The notes below the pieces were generated by a model. The model was not told where the DNA came from. It saw only the letters and a program-made list of their open reading frames with translations, and did not search any database. The translations under genes were made by a program, and so were the position numbers. Positions 18,787 through 28,887 of a stretch of DNA of 64,000 nucleotides are shown here, in pieces (the stretch's first letter is position 1; the number at the start of each line of letters is the position of its first letter). This DNA is from Flavobacterium sp. SM15 (GTDB taxonomy: Bacteria > Bacteroidota > Bacteroidia > Flavobacteriales > Flavobacteriaceae): positions 186,001 to 250,000 of the forward strand of contig NZ_JAKLTO010000004.1 of NCBI RefSeq assembly GCF_022012335.1, written 5' to 3'.

Positions 18787-19163
18787 TATTTGGCTTTTAA
18801 ATTCGATATAATAATTCTAAAACCATCCGGATCAAGAACCATTTTTCCGTTTAAGTTCCAATACGGGTTTTTAGATGCTGTTATTGAAATGTTATTGGTT
18901 ATCACTTTGTCGATTAACACGTTGTATTCAGAAATAGTTTCCGGATAAAATACTAAAACATCATCTTGGTCCGAAACATGATTTGCTTTTTCATCAGATC
19001 GTGTAAATTCGAAATGCCAATCCAAATTTGGTTTACCAATGAAAATCCCATCGTAAGAATCATGATTTTCAAAGCTGCCAAGTAATTCAAATCCTAAAAT
19101 ATCAATATAAAACGATTTGATTTTTTCAAGATTATTGGTGTGTCTGGCAACTCTTAGCGTCAT
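18786..19163 (-). CDS. VOC-superfamily (glyoxalase-like) protein
   Basis: The 125-residue protein has the two beta-alpha-beta-beta-beta halves of the vicinal oxygen chelate fold. Candidate metal ligands are H8 (VARHTNNL), the His in LDWHFEFT and an acidic residue late in the chain. Members include glyoxalases, dioxygenases and antibiotic-binding proteins; nothing here decides. It overlaps both neighbours by one base. Confidence 0.82.
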   Translation of the reverse strand: MTLRVARHTNNLEKIKSFYIDILGFELLGSFENHDSYDGIFIGKPNLDWHFEFTRSDEKANHVSDQDDVLVFYPETISEYNVLIDKVITNNISITASKNPYWNLNGKMVLDPDGFRIIISNLKAK

Positions 19164-20035
19164 TATCCGACTAATTTATTTAAAACATAAATAATTAGCT
19201 CATCTACGGCTTTATAAGGATCTTCGCTGAAGGTTCCGTTGGCCCTGTTGGCAATGATAGCATTCATAGAAAGTGTTTCGTGACCAAGAAGTTTTCCTAA
19301 ACCGTAAATAGCAGCAGTTTCCATTTCTAAATTGGTCATTCTGATGCCGTTGTGATTAAAATTGTCCATTTTTTGGTTCAGATTTTCGTCCTGAATGTTC
19401 AAACGCAACACGCGTCCTTGTGGTCCGTAAAAACCTCCGGCTGTCCCTGTAAAACCTTTGTGAATAGACTCACTTTCAATAAGTTTAGCAAGTTTTTCAC
19501 TTCCTTTAATTACATATGGGCGCCCTTTTCTTAAATCCCAATTTGTGTGGTTAATAAAAGCTTCTTCGATATTTTTATCGGTTACTTCATTAATTAAGTA
19601 AGAGCGAAGCATATTGTCTAAACCAATAGCATATTCAGACATAACGATGCTATCCACAGGAATATCAGTTTGTAATGAACCCGAGGTTCCGATTCGAACT
19701 ATATTTAATGAAGTAAGCTCGGTTTTCGGTTGTTTTGTGTTTAAATCAATATTTACCAATGCATCCAATTCGTTCATTACGATATCGATATTGTCAGGGC
19801 CAATTCCGGTAGACATTACCGTGATGCGTTTTCCTTTGTAAGTTCCCGTTTGTGTTTTGAACTCACGTTTTTGAGTGGTAAACTCCACATTGTCAAAATG
19901 TTTGGTAATTTTTTCAACACGATATTGATCGCCCACAAAAATGATGTCGTGAGCAATGTGTTCCGGTTTCAGGTTTAAGTGATACACACTTCCGTCCGGG
20001 TTTAATATCAATTCTGAAGATTTTATTTCTGCCAT
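19163..20035 (-). CDS. Nucleoside phosphorylase (uridine phosphorylase-like)
   Basis: The 290-residue PNP/UDP family enzyme splits nucleosides with phosphate in pyrimidine salvage. It shows the phosphate-binding VRIGTSGSLQ block, the STGIGPDNIDIV segment and the nucleoside-binding MTNLEMETAAIYGL motif. It appears to be the promoter-proximal gene of the run that continues through VOC and the two GNATs, because one-base overlaps link them. Uridine is the likeliest substrate. Confidence 0.88.
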   Translation of the reverse strand: MAEIKSSELILNPDGSVYHLNLKPEHIAHDIIFVGDQYRVEKITKHFDNVEFTTQKREFKTQTGTYKGKRITVMSTGIGPDNIDIVMNELDALVNIDLNTKQPKTELTSLNIVRIGTSGSLQTDIPVDSIVMSEYAIGLDNMLRSYLINEVTDKNIEEAFINHTNWDLRKGRPYVIKGSEKLAKLIESESIHKGFTGTAGGFYGPQGRVLRLNIQDENLNQKMDNFNHNGIRMTNLEMETAAIYGLGKLLGHETLSMNAIIANRANGTFSEDPYKAVDELIIYVLNKLVG

Positions 20036-20112
20036 AATTCTTGTTTCTGAGTTACTTAATACTTAGTTGTGTAGTTTTCGTAGTAGCTCAACTTTATTTC
20101 TGAATCAAATAA

Positions 20113-20445
20113 TCAACCGCCAACTCGTTTTACCTTGAACCCTTTGTCTTTTAGGATGTTCATGATTTTATCACGGTAATCGCCCTGAATGATGATTGCA
20201 TCGTCTTTAAAGCTTCCGCCCACACTCAATTTTGTTTTAATTTCTTTGGCGAGAATTTTGAAATCTTCAATATCACCTTCGTAGCCTTCGATTATGGTGT
20301 TAACTTTTCCTTTTCGTTTTTCAAATTTGCAGATAAGTGGTTCTTTCTGAATGAAAAGCTCATGATTTTCTTGCTGAACTTCCTCCGGTTCATTTGATCC
20401 TTCGTGGTCAGGAAACAGATTTTTTAACTGATCTCTTAAGTCCAT
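20113..20445 (-). CDS. SUI1/eIF1-like translation factor (YciH)
   Basis: The 110-residue protein has a charged N-terminal extension and a C-terminal SUI1 fold (KGKVNTIIEGYEGDIEDF, LAKEIKTKLSVGGSFKDD, YRDKIMNILKDKGFKVKRVGG). Bacterial YciH-type proteins resemble eukaryotic eIF1 and are thought to act on initiation fidelity. Single gene with its own spacing on both sides. Confidence 0.9.
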   Translation of the reverse strand: MDLRDQLKNLFPDHEGSNEPEEVQQENHELFIQKEPLICKFEKRKGKVNTIIEGYEGDIEDFKILAKEIKTKLSVGGSFKDDAIIIQGDYRDKIMNILKDKGFKVKRVGG

Positions 20446-20520
20446 TGTAACTATTCTTAAAAATTAAAAAGACATCAAGCAAAAACTCAATGTCTTTTCG
20501 TAAGAGTATAAAATTAAAGA

Positions 20521-21474
20521 TTATTTTTTAATTAATCCCAAATCTACTAAACGTTCGTATAAGAAATCACCAGCAGTGATGTCATCGTACAATTTCGGGT
20601 GGTCTGCATCGATACAGTTCTCCAAACAGTTTAAAGACATATCACCAACCGGGTGCATAAAGAACGGAATGGAAAAACGAGAAGTTCCCCATAATTCTCT
20701 AGGCGGATTCACAACCTGGTGGATTGTAGATTTTAATTTATTATTAGTGTGACGCGATAACATATCACCCACATTGATTACCAATTCATCCGGTTCCGCA
20801 ATAGCATCAATCCATTGACCGTCATGATTTTGTACTTGTAATCCTTTACCTTGAGCACCCATCAAAAGCGTAATCAAGTTGATATCTCCGTGAGCGGCAG
20901 CACGAACAGCTCCGTCTTTTGGTTCATCAGTAATTGGTGGGTAATGAATTGGGCGTAAAATACTGTTTCCGTCTTTGATGTATTTATCAAAATAGAATTC
21001 GTCTAATCCAATGTAAATTGCCAAAGCTCTTAAAACATAAATACCGGTTTTTTCTAGCATTTGGTATGCTTCTTTTCCAACGGCATTGAATTTTGGTAAT
21101 TCTGTAACGGTTACGTTTTCAGGGTATTCCGAAGCGTATTTTGAACCTTCACTTACATACTGGCCAAAGTGCCAGAATTCTTTTAAGTCTCCGGCTGAAC
21201 GTCCTTTAGCATGCTCTTTTCCGAAAGAAACATAGCCTCTTTGTCCGCCGATTCCAGGGATTTCGTATTTCTCTTTTACTTCTAAAGGAAGGTTGAAAAA
21301 ATTACGAACTTCACTGTAAAGTTCATCTACTAATTTGTCATCTAAGAAATGACCTTTTAATGCTACGAAGCCGATTTCTTCGTAGGCTTTTCCGATTTCA
21401 TTTACAAATTTTTGTTTACGTGCCGGATCATCCGACAGGAAATCACGTAAGTCAACACTAGGAATGTTTTGCAT
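20521..21474 (-). CDS. 2-oxoglutarate/Fe(II) oxygenase, isopenicillin-N-synthase type
   Basis: The 317-residue enzyme has the DIOX_N-like N-terminus (IPSVDLRDFLSDD) and the Fe(II) triad: HGD (AAHGDINLIT) and the distal His in STIHQVVNP, followed by the oxoglutarate-binding R-x-S (SRFSIPFF). Flavobacteria commonly carry one such gene; the substrate is unknown. It diverges from the E1 gene. Confidence 0.88.
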   Translation of the reverse strand: MQNIPSVDLRDFLSDDPARKQKFVNEIGKAYEEIGFVALKGHFLDDKLVDELYSEVRNFFNLPLEVKEKYEIPGIGGQRGYVSFGKEHAKGRSAGDLKEFWHFGQYVSEGSKYASEYPENVTVTELPKFNAVGKEAYQMLEKTGIYVLRALAIYIGLDEFYFDKYIKDGNSILRPIHYPPITDEPKDGAVRAAAHGDINLITLLMGAQGKGLQVQNHDGQWIDAIAEPDELVINVGDMLSRHTNNKLKSTIHQVVNPPRELWGTSRFSIPFFMHPVGDMSLNCLENCIDADHPKLYDDITAGDFLYERLVDLGLIKK

Positions 21475-21694
21475 TGTACTTAGTTTTTGTTAATAACTTT
21501 TTCGGTTTGAAACCATTATAAAGACAAATGTATTGAATAATTTCTGGAAAAAAATAATAAAGTTGTCAACAATTTAAAAGTTTATAAATCAGTAGTTAAG
21601 AAAGCTTTGATATTCGGGAAATAAAATCTCCAACAATTTAGGCTGAAAGTGTTATTTTTTATACTTTTGACAGCGTTTTATAAACCACAATACA

Positions 21695-23671
21695 ATGAAC
21701 TTCGATAGAAAAAATCTAACCAACGATCAATTATTAGATTTATATAAAAAGATATTAAAACCTCGTTTGATAGAGGAGAAAATGCTAATCCTTATCCGTC
21801 AAGGGAAAGTTTCAAAATGGTTCTCAGGAATTGGACAGGAGGCAATTTCCGTAGGAATAACATCGGTTTTAGATAAAGACGAATACATCTTGCCAATGCA
21901 CCGTAATTTAGGTGTGTTCACCACAAGAGAAATTCCGTTGCACCGCTTATTCTCACAATGGCAGGGAAAACGTAATGGGTTTACTAAAGGTCGCGACCGT
22001 TCGTTCCACTTCGGAACTCAGGAGTACAATATTATAGGTATGATTTCCCATTTGGGGCCGCAGTTAGGAATTGCTGACGGTATCGCCTTAGCCAATAAAT
22101 TAAAGAAAAACGGAAAAGTTACTGCTGTATTTACAGGTGAAGGGGCAACTTCCGAAGGTGATTTTCACGAAGCATTGAACGTTGCTTCTGTATGGGATTT
22201 ACCGGTTTTATTCGTAATTGAAAATAACGGTTACGGATTATCCACACCAACAAACGAACAATACCGTTGCAAACAATTGGCAGATAGAGGTATAGGTTAC
22301 GGAATGGAAAGCCATGTGGTAGACGGAAACAACCTTTTAGAAGTAGTCAATTTGATTACGGAATTGAAAGCTTCTATGATTGAAAACCCGCGTCCGGTTT
22401 TATTGGAATTCATGACCTTCCGTATGCGTGGGCACGAAGAGGCGAGTGGTACGAAATATGTTCCTCAGGAATTGATGGATATGTGGGCTATTAAAGACCC
22501 GGTGGAAAATTACAGAAACTACTTGAAAGCAACTGCAGTTTTAGATGATACAACAGATGAAGCTATCCGCGCAGAAATTAAAAAAGAAATCGATACAGAT
22601 TGGGCAAAGGTTCAGGAAGAGCCTGCGATTGTTGCAGATTTGAATGAAGAGTTAAACGACGTTTACCGTCCTTGGGAATATGAGGAAGTAAAGCATTCTG
22701 ATGAAGTTGAAAACATCCGTGTAATTGATGCAATTTCCAACGGATTACGTCAGTCAATGGAACGCCATGAGAATCTGGTAATTATGGGGCAAGACATCGC
22801 GGAATATGGTGGCGCCTTCAAAATTACCGATGGTTTTGTGGATCAGTTTGGAAAAGAGCGCGTGCGCAATACACCAATCTGCGAAAGCGTAATTGTTTCA
22901 GCAGCTAACGGATTGTCAATCAACGGACATAAAGCGGTTGTTGAGATGCAGTTTGCAGATTTCGTTTCTACAGGATTCAACCCGATTGTAAATTTATTAG
23001 CAAAACAACACTACCGTTGGCAGGAAAATTCCGATGTAGTAGTGCGTATGCCTTGTGGAGGAGGAACTCAGGCTGGACCTTTCCACTCACAAACTAATGA
23101 AGCTTGGTTTACCAAAACTCCAGGATTGAAAGTAGTTTACCCAGCTTTCCCATACGATGCAAAAGGGTTATTAGCAACAGCAATTAACGATCCGAACCCT
23201 GTAATGTTCTTCGAACACAAGCAGTTATACCGAAGTGTGTACCAAGATGTGCCTAAAGATTACTACACATTACCATTTGGAAAAGCATCATTGTTGAAAG
23301 AAGGAAACGATGTAACCATTATTTCTTTCGGAGCAGGAGTTCATTGGGCTTTGGAAACTTTAGCTAAACATTCTGATATTTCTGCAGATTTATTAGACTT
23401 GCGTACTTTACAACCATTAGATTGGGAAGCTATTTACGCTTCAGTTAAGAAAACAAGCCGCGTAATCATTCTTCAGGAAGACACCTTGTTTGGTGGGGTA
23501 GCAAGTGATATTTCATCAATGATCATGGAAAACTGTTTTGAATATTTAGATGCTCCTGTAAAACGAGTTGGAAGTTTGGAATCAGCTATTCCGTTTATGA
23601 AATCATTGGAAGATCAGTATTTACCGAAACAACGCTTTGAAGCAGAGTTGCTGGAATTGTTGAAATATTAA
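21695..23671 (+). CDS. Fused alpha/beta E1 of a 2-oxoacid dehydrogenase (branched-chain type)
   Basis: The 658-residue thiamine-diphosphate enzyme joins E1-alpha (~1-330; ThDP motif GEGATSEGDFHEALN ending VIENNGYG) to E1-beta (~340-658; RVIDAISNGLRQSM, GQDIAEYGGAF, MPCGGGTQAGPFHSQ). It decarboxylates a branched-chain or related 2-oxoacid and hands the acyl group to a lipoyl E2. An E3 gene (lpdA) lies at 51 kb; no E2 is in the window. The fused form is usual in Bacteroidota, so I do not treat it as an anomaly. Confidence 0.92.
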   Translation: MNFDRKNLTNDQLLDLYKKILKPRLIEEKMLILIRQGKVSKWFSGIGQEAISVGITSVLDKDEYILPMHRNLGVFTTREIPLHRLFSQWQGKRNGFTKGRDRSFHFGTQEYNIIGMISHLGPQLGIADGIALANKLKKNGKVTAVFTGEGATSEGDFHEALNVASVWDLPVLFVIENNGYGLSTPTNEQYRCKQLADRGIGYGMESHVVDGNNLLEVVNLITELKASMIENPRPVLLEFMTFRMRGHEEASGTKYVPQELMDMWAIKDPVENYRNYLKATAVLDDTTDEAIRAEIKKEIDTDWAKVQEEPAIVADLNEELNDVYRPWEYEEVKHSDEVENIRVIDAISNGLRQSMERHENLVIMGQDIAEYGGAFKITDGFVDQFGKERVRNTPICESVIVSAANGLSINGHKAVVEMQFADFVSTGFNPIVNLLAKQHYRWQENSDVVVRMPCGGGTQAGPFHSQTNEAWFTKTPGLKVVYPAFPYDAKGLLATAINDPNPVMFFEHKQLYRSVYQDVPKDYYTLPFGKASLLKEGNDVTIISFGAGVHWALETLAKHSDISADLLDLRTLQPLDWEAIYASVKKTSRVIILQEDTLFGGVASDISSMIMENCFEYLDAPVKRVGSLESAIPFMKSLEDQYLPKQRFEAELLELLKY

Positions 23672-23688
23672 GAAATTCATTTATAAAT

Positions 23689-23718
23689 AAAAAGCCGTAG
23701 CAAACGTTACGGCTTTTT
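23689..23718. terminator. Bidirectional hairpin terminator
   Basis: An AAAAGCCGTA/TACGGCTTTT stem lies between convergent E1 and RCC1-repeat genes. Confidence 0.85.
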
Positions 23719-23727
23719 ATTTATTAA

Positions 23728-25089
23728 TTAGTTTTTGATTAGTTTTTGATTAAAAATGAGACCTGAAGTTGTTTTTCCTTTAAGAAAATAAATTCCATTT
23801 TCTAATTGAGATAGGTCTATTTTCGATATTGTGCTACTATATGATTTTATTTTTTTTCCTGTAAAATCGTATAGTTCTAAATTTTTAATTTCTTCTGAAA
23901 AGGTAACACTGGAATTGGTTGGGTTAGGAAATATTCTTAATTCAGTTAATTTATTTTCTTGTGTTCCAAGAATTGCTGGACAATTGATAGCAACTGGTGA
24001 AGTTCTAATAATCGTAGTACCATCTCCTAATTGGCCATAATTATTATGTCCCCACGACCATAAAGTTCCATTTGATTTAAGTGCTAAAACATGATAAAAT
24101 CCACCGGAAATATCTTGCCAGCTATTTTCTGTTCCTAGTTGTGTTGGAATATTTCTATCGGAATAATCGCCTAAGCCTAATTGACCATAATTATTTCTTC
24201 CACAAACCCATAGAGCCCCATCTGTTTTAATAAAATATATAGAATCTATGGAAGTCGCAATTTTTTGGATCCCATTCATACTGGTAAGCTGAACAGGTGC
24301 ATTTCTATTTACAGTATCTCCTAATCCTAATTGTCCATAACCATTATAGCCCCATACCCATATACTTCCATCATTTTTAACTCCAATAGCATGATTATAA
24401 CCACAATATATACTGTCCCAATCGTTGGCAGTACCAACTTGAGTTGGAGAAACTCTATTAGCAAAATCACCAAAACCTAATTGACCACTTCCATTATCTC
24501 CCCAAGACCAAAGTGTACCATCGGTTTTTAATCCTAAAGCAAAGTAACCACCAACAGCAATTGTTTCCCAATTTGTATCACTTCCAATTTGGGCAGGAGC
24601 AGTCCTTAATGCAGTATCGCCTAAACCCAATCCACCGTAGTCATTTCTTCCCCAAGACCATAATGTCCCGTTGTTTTTAATGGCTATAACAAATTCTTGA
24701 TTCTTACCTGCATAAACAGATTTCCAATCAGAAGCTGTTCCAATCATTGTCGGGGAATTAATATTGGTTGTATTGCCATGTCCTAATTGTCCAGAATTAT
24801 TTAATCCCCATGACCATAATGAACCGTCATTTTTTAAAGCAGTTTGGATTGTGGTTTTTTCCGATACAGGTTTCCAGTCTTGGTCTGAACCAGTTTGTGT
24901 TGGAATATTACGAATTCCACCAGTTACACCTATACCCAATTCTCCAGAAGCATTATTGCCCCAACTCCATAAACTACCATTGTCAGCAACAACACAACTT
25001 CCATATCTGCTTGCTGAAATACTTTGCCAGCATTGCGCTGTTAAAAATTGCGCTGAAAAAAATAAGAATAAAAAGTATTTGTTTGCCAT
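23728..25089 (-). CDS. T9SS-sorted RCC1-repeat protein
   Basis: The 453-residue protein has a signal peptide (to FLTAQ), then seven RCC1-type repeats of ~50 residues, each with a core like DGTLWSWGDNGSGQLGFGD, which should form a seven-bladed propeller. It ends in a T9SS type A sorting domain (IFPNPTNSSVTF, LYDFTGKKIKSY, LENGIYFLKGKT, KLIKN). Expected location is the cell surface or outside. One blade has a Cys (LWVCGRN) where the others have Ser or Trp. Ligand unknown. Confidence 0.9.
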   Translation of the reverse strand: MANKYFLFLFFSAQFLTAQCWQSISASRYGSCVVADNGSLWSWGNNASGELGIGVTGGIRNIPTQTGSDQDWKPVSEKTTIQTALKNDGSLWSWGLNNSGQLGHGNTTNINSPTMIGTASDWKSVYAGKNQEFVIAIKNNGTLWSWGRNDYGGLGLGDTALRTAPAQIGSDTNWETIAVGGYFALGLKTDGTLWSWGDNGSGQLGFGDFANRVSPTQVGTANDWDSIYCGYNHAIGVKNDGSIWVWGYNGYGQLGLGDTVNRNAPVQLTSMNGIQKIATSIDSIYFIKTDGALWVCGRNNYGQLGLGDYSDRNIPTQLGTENSWQDISGGFYHVLALKSNGTLWSWGHNNYGQLGDGTTIIRTSPVAINCPAILGTQENKLTELRIFPNPTNSSVTFSEEIKNLELYDFTGKKIKSYSSTISKIDLSQLENGIYFLKGKTTSGLIFNQKLIKN

Positions 25090-25237
25090 AACTAACTATT
25101 TGATTTTTACAAATATACTCAAATGATTACAAATGACTTTACAATCGGTATTTATGCACCTGCAGAATTCCTTCTCGAAAAGTTGTTACGTTTGCAGTAA
25201 ATATTGTTTGTATCTAAATTGAAGTGATTTTATTGAA

Positions 25238-25588
25238 TTATGTTCTCAAAATCTTCTCCATTGTTTTTCCTTTAGCTAATTCGTCAATCAATTTATCCAA
25301 ATAACGAATTTGCTGCATGAGTTTGTCCTGAATTTCTTCTACACGATACCCGCAAATTACGCCAGTAATCTTTGACGCATTTGGATTAATCTGTGGTGCA
25401 TTGTTAAAGAAATCTTCAAAATTGGTTTTGTCTTTAAGGAGTTTTTGAAAGCTTTGTTCATTATAACCAGTAAGCCAAAATATGATTTGGTGCACCTCTT
25501 CTTTAGTACGTCCCTTTTTTTCAGCTTTGGTAATATAATGAGGATAGACAGCGGCAAACGACATTTTATAAACTTTTGTGTTGTCCAT
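25238..25588 (-). CDS. DUF2200 family protein
   Basis: The 116-residue cytoplasmic protein has the conserved DUF2200 opening ([24 protein letters not shown]) and the [10 protein letters not shown] and [13 protein letters not shown] blocks. The family has no known function. It is followed upstream on the same strand by a DUF1801 gene 30 bp away. Confidence 0.85.
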   Translation of the reverse strand: MDNTKVYKMSFAAVYPHYITKAEKKGRTKEEVHQIIFWLTGYNEQSFQKLLKDKTNFEDFFNNAPQINPNASKITGVICGYRVEEIQDKLMQQIRYLDKLIDELAKGKTMEKILRT

Positions 25589-25618
25589 TTTTAACTTATT
25601 AAATGAAGGCCTGAAAAC

Positions 25619-26044
25619 CTATGAGATTTCGTAATTATTTTTCAAAAATGAAATCGACTGCTTCATCAATTCTTTTAAAGCATCCTGATCAATGTCTGAC
25701 AATTTGTTCACGTAAATACACGCTTTACCCATTTTGAATTTACCTAAATCTTTTAAAAGGTGTTCGTGTTCTTTTAATCCGGTATAAACATATAATGAGA
25801 TAGCTGCTTTTCTTGGAGAGAAACCCAACATCGGAGCGTCGCCTTGATGACCACTGTCGTATTTATAATGGTAAGAACCAAAACCAATAATTGTTGGCCC
25901 CCACATTTTTGCCTGATGACCTGAGGCTTCTTCCATTACTTTTAAAAGAGTATAGCTGTCCTGTTTTTTCTGTTCTGAATTTGCAAACGAATTGATAAAA
26001 TCCATTACGTTTTGATCAGTTTGGGCAGTTTTGTTTTTGGCCAT
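25619..26044 (-). CDS. DUF1801 domain protein
   Basis: I place the start at the ATG at 26044 (MAKNKTAQTDQNVMDFI), giving 141 residues; the longer frame adds an unlikely hydrophobic 18-residue lead. The GFGSYHYKYDSGHQGD and GFSPRKAAISLYVY segments are typical of the DUF1801/YdhG fold. It is a different subtype from the truncated gene at the left edge. Confidence 0.82.
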   Translation of the reverse strand: MAKNKTAQTDQNVMDFINSFANSEQKKQDSYTLLKVMEEASGHQAKMWGPTIIGFGSYHYKYDSGHQGDAPMLGFSPRKAAISLYVYTGLKEHEHLLKDLGKFKMGKACIYVNKLSDIDQDALKELMKQSISFLKNNYEIS

Positions 26045-26297
26045 AAATATAAAGTTAGGTTTGAAAAAAAAATAGGGCATTAAAAAACGAATACACAATA
26101 TATAAAGAAAGTTAAAAAAGGTGATTATCTATGCTAAAATTATTTTCAAATTAAATTAAATCTAAGCCAATATGAATAAATAATTAAAATTTGTAATTAT
26201 ATGATTATCAAATAAGTATTAATTATAATTTGTAAATTTGTTTCTTCCTATGGTTGCTTCAAATTTTCCTCATTGTTTAATTTTAAAAATTGTCATC

Positions 26298-27659
26298 ATG
26301 AGAAAAATTATCTTTTCCATTACAGTGTTTTTTGTAACATTACTTGCATTTGCCCAAGATGGTTCACTAGATTTAAGTTTTAATACAGATTTTGGTTCAA
26401 CAGATAAGATAAGTAATGTGTTGTTGCAATCGGATGGCAAAATTCTTGTTTCCGGTAATTTTCAAAACAGTTATCCTGATAAAAAAATTATTCGATTAAA
26501 CTCTAATGGAAGTTTAGACGATACTTTTAATCCGGAATTTAACAGTACTGATGTTCCTTATATGTCTTCTATACAGATGGATGGCAAAGTTTTGGTTGTT
26601 TTGAATAATTCTTCAGAAACTCAAGGATTAGTGATAAGATTAAATGCAGATGGTTCAGTAGACAATAGTTTTCAAACCTTTGCCGGTGCTAATGGTTCAA
26701 TTAATGTGGTAGTTTCAACCTCAGACAGTAAGATCCTCATTGGGGGAAAATTTTCAACTTATAATGGGAATAATGTTAAAAGCATGGTTAGGCTGAAAAG
26801 CAATGGAGAAATTGATTTGAGCTTTAATTATTCTTACTTAGACAATGAAATACACTATATAAAACCATTGAAAAATGAAAAATATTTAGTTATTGTAGAC
26901 AACCCATCTCTTTTTGGGAACGAAATTTTCCGCATGAATTCAAATGGTACTCCGGATGAAAGTTTTGAAGTTAATAGAATATGCGGATACATTCCTTTTT
27001 CCTTGCAATCTGATGAAAAAATCGTTCTCCAGGAATCCTGCATTGATTGGTCATTTGGAGGTCCACCGTATGATATGCTTTATAGATTGAATACAGATGG
27101 AAGATTTGATAATACTTTTGCCAGAATAAGTTTTGATTTGCCAAGTAATCTATTTTGGAAAACTTTCAGTGATGACAAAATTTTAGTAAGCGGAATTTTT
27201 AATTCATACGGAGGAAATTCTGCAAAAAATATCATGAGATTAAATGTAGATGGTCAATTTGATAGTTCATTCAATGGAGGAAATGGCCCTAATGAAGAAA
27301 TAACTCATGCAGTAGAACAATCTGACGGGAAAATAATTGTAGCGGGAAATTTTACTTCATATAATGGAATTACAAGGAATCATTTAGCTCGAATTAACAA
27401 TGTAACGTTATCTGCCAATGAATTTAAAATGAATGAAATTACGTTCTATCCAAATCCGGTAAAGGATGTATTGTATCTTAATATGCCCAATGCTATTTCC
27501 GTAAATGAATTTGAAATTTATGATTCTTTAGGAAAAAAAGTTTCAACTAACACGTTAAGCAATAATCAAATCAATGTTGCAGAATTAAGCAATGGAGTAT
27601 ATCTTTTGAAACTTAAAACCGATAATGGTGTCTATTCCAATAAGTTTTTAAAAAACTAA
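26298..27659 (+). CDS. T9SS-sorted delta-60-repeat protein
   Basis: I choose the ATG at 26298 because it gives a proper Sec signal (MRKIIFSITVFFVTLLAFAQ); the earlier in-frame start adds 20 residues. The mature part holds about seven delta-60 repeats, each with a DGSLDLSFN-like turn and a SDGKILVSGNF-like strand, predicted to form a beta-propeller. A T9SS type A domain closes the chain (FYPNPVKDVLYL, IYDSLGKKVST, LSNGVYLLKLKT, KFLKN). Surface or secreted; role unknown. Confidence 0.88.
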   Translation: MRKIIFSITVFFVTLLAFAQDGSLDLSFNTDFGSTDKISNVLLQSDGKILVSGNFQNSYPDKKIIRLNSNGSLDDTFNPEFNSTDVPYMSSIQMDGKVLVVLNNSSETQGLVIRLNADGSVDNSFQTFAGANGSINVVVSTSDSKILIGGKFSTYNGNNVKSMVRLKSNGEIDLSFNYSYLDNEIHYIKPLKNEKYLVIVDNPSLFGNEIFRMNSNGTPDESFEVNRICGYIPFSLQSDEKIVLQESCIDWSFGGPPYDMLYRLNTDGRFDNTFARISFDLPSNLFWKTFSDDKILVSGIFNSYGGNSAKNIMRLNVDGQFDSSFNGGNGPNEEITHAVEQSDGKIIVAGNFTSYNGITRNHLARINNVTLSANEFKMNEITFYPNPVKDVLYLNMPNAISVNEFEIYDSLGKKVSTNTLSNNQINVAELSNGVYLLKLKTDNGVYSNKFLKN

Positions 27660-27660
27660 G

Positions 27661-27722
27661 AAAAACTCCTGAATTAACCGAATGTCTCATTTAACGGACC
27701 GGATACTTCAGGAGTTTTTTTA
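27661..27722 (+). terminator. Long-loop hairpin terminator
   Basis: AAAAACTCCTGAA (27661-27673) pairs with TTCAGGAGTTTTT (27708-27720) across a 34-nt loop, followed by a T-run. Confidence 0.7.
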
Positions 27723-27822
27723 TTCAAAAGTTAGGCTAAAAAAACTTAAATTCTCTGAACGCAAAACAAATCCAGTTCTATGGATTTAGGAAGTGCTTTG
27801 GTTTTTATCAAGAGCGTCTTTT

Positions 27823-28845
27823 TTATTCATTTTCTTTTTCATAGCGCAAAACAGCATCATTTAAAATTTTTCTCATTCTGTTTCGAAGTGGCTCCGGACG
27901 CAGTACCTCCAGACCATTTCCAAAACCTAACAGTATACGTTCAAATTCATAATTTACAATAAGAAATACGTGAACGATGACGCTTCCATCCTCATTGGTT
28001 TTAATTAATCGTTGTGAATGATGTAACGGTTTGGTAATAACATAGGGAGCATTAATACGATCAATCCAAACTTCAATGCGTTGTGGCCGTAACCCTTCGT
28101 TTACGGTAACTCCAATTACATTTCGATAAAATTGTTCAGGATTAAAAGTATCTTCAAGATAGGGGATATTGAAATCATAATCAATTGAAATAATTCGGTC
28201 TAATGCTAAGTTGGTAATCGGCTGGCTTTGTTTTTTACGGCCTATCAAAAACCAACGATTGTTGAACTCTTTAAGGATGAAAGGATGGAAAATAAATTGC
28301 TGTTCCTCTCTGGATTTGAAAGACTTATACGTGATTACCAGAACTACTTTTTTAATAATTGCCTGATAGATTTCGTCTAAGAAATGAAGCCCTTTCAACT
28401 TATCGTTTTTGTCCAAATGAATGACCGGTTGCGTATGCGATTTCTCCGCATAGATTTTATCTTCCAATCGTTGAAGGATGTCCGAAACATCGTTAAATAA
28501 TGAAAAATCTTTAAACTGTTTCAACATGGAAACGGTCTCAGTCAGAATGTTGATATCGGTTTCGGTTAGCGGAATATCCGTAATAGTGTATTCATCGTCT
28601 TCGTATTTGTAAAACTTCTTATCATACACCACAATAGGAGCATTGTAGCCCAGCTTCTCACTGCGCATCAATTGAATATCCAACTGAACGGTTCTCTTAC
28701 TTACCGAAGTTTCTTTTCCTTCGTATTCGTACAAGGCATCGGAACAGGCTTCCATTAAATCCTCCAAAGTCCAGGTTCGGTAATGATTTTGGAGGCATTT
28801 GTCGATGGTTTTGTAACGGATCAGTGCGTTTTTGTTTTGAGCCAC
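27823..28845 (-). CDS. WYL-domain transcriptional regulator
   Basis: The 340-residue protein has an N-terminal winged helix (IRYKTIDKCLQN, SKRTVQLDIQLM), a middle WYL domain with the signature variant NNRWFLIGRKK (~residue 190-200) and a C-terminal WCX extension (RIEVWIDRINAPYVITKPLHHSQR). WYL regulators sense nucleic-acid or nucleotide ligands. It lies 42 bp after an HD-domain gene, and that pair diverges from rsr. It is the best local candidate to bind the palindromes in front of rsr, the Y RNAs and rtcB (inference). Confidence 0.9.
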   Translation of the reverse strand: MAQNKNALIRYKTIDKCLQNHYRTWTLEDLMEACSDALYEYEGKETSVSKRTVQLDIQLMRSEKLGYNAPIVVYDKKFYKYEDDEYTITDIPLTETDINILTETVSMLKQFKDFSLFNDVSDILQRLEDKIYAEKSHTQPVIHLDKNDKLKGLHFLDEIYQAIIKKVVLVITYKSFKSREEQQFIFHPFILKEFNNRWFLIGRKKQSQPITNLALDRIISIDYDFNIPYLEDTFNPEQFYRNVIGVTVNEGLRPQRIEVWIDRINAPYVITKPLHHSQRLIKTNEDGSVIVHVFLIVNYEFERILLGFGNGLEVLRPEPLRNRMRKILNDAVLRYEKENE

Positions 28846-28887
28846 TTTAGAGTTATGAGTTATAAGTTATGAGTTATGAATTGACTG

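Noticed and set aside
21695..23671. Fusion of E1-alpha and E1-beta as an anomaly
   Set aside because: Fused branched-chain E1 enzymes are common in Bacteroidota.
26045..26297. Hidden gene in the 253-bp gap before the delta-60-repeat protein
   Set aside because: The gap is very AT-rich, has no hairpin or ORF with a plausible start, and probably only holds promoters.
28850..28882. Short GAGTTATGA direct repeats between HD and WYL genes as an operator
   Set aside because: They are low-complexity repeats without symmetry, and the divergent palindrome upstream is a far better control site.
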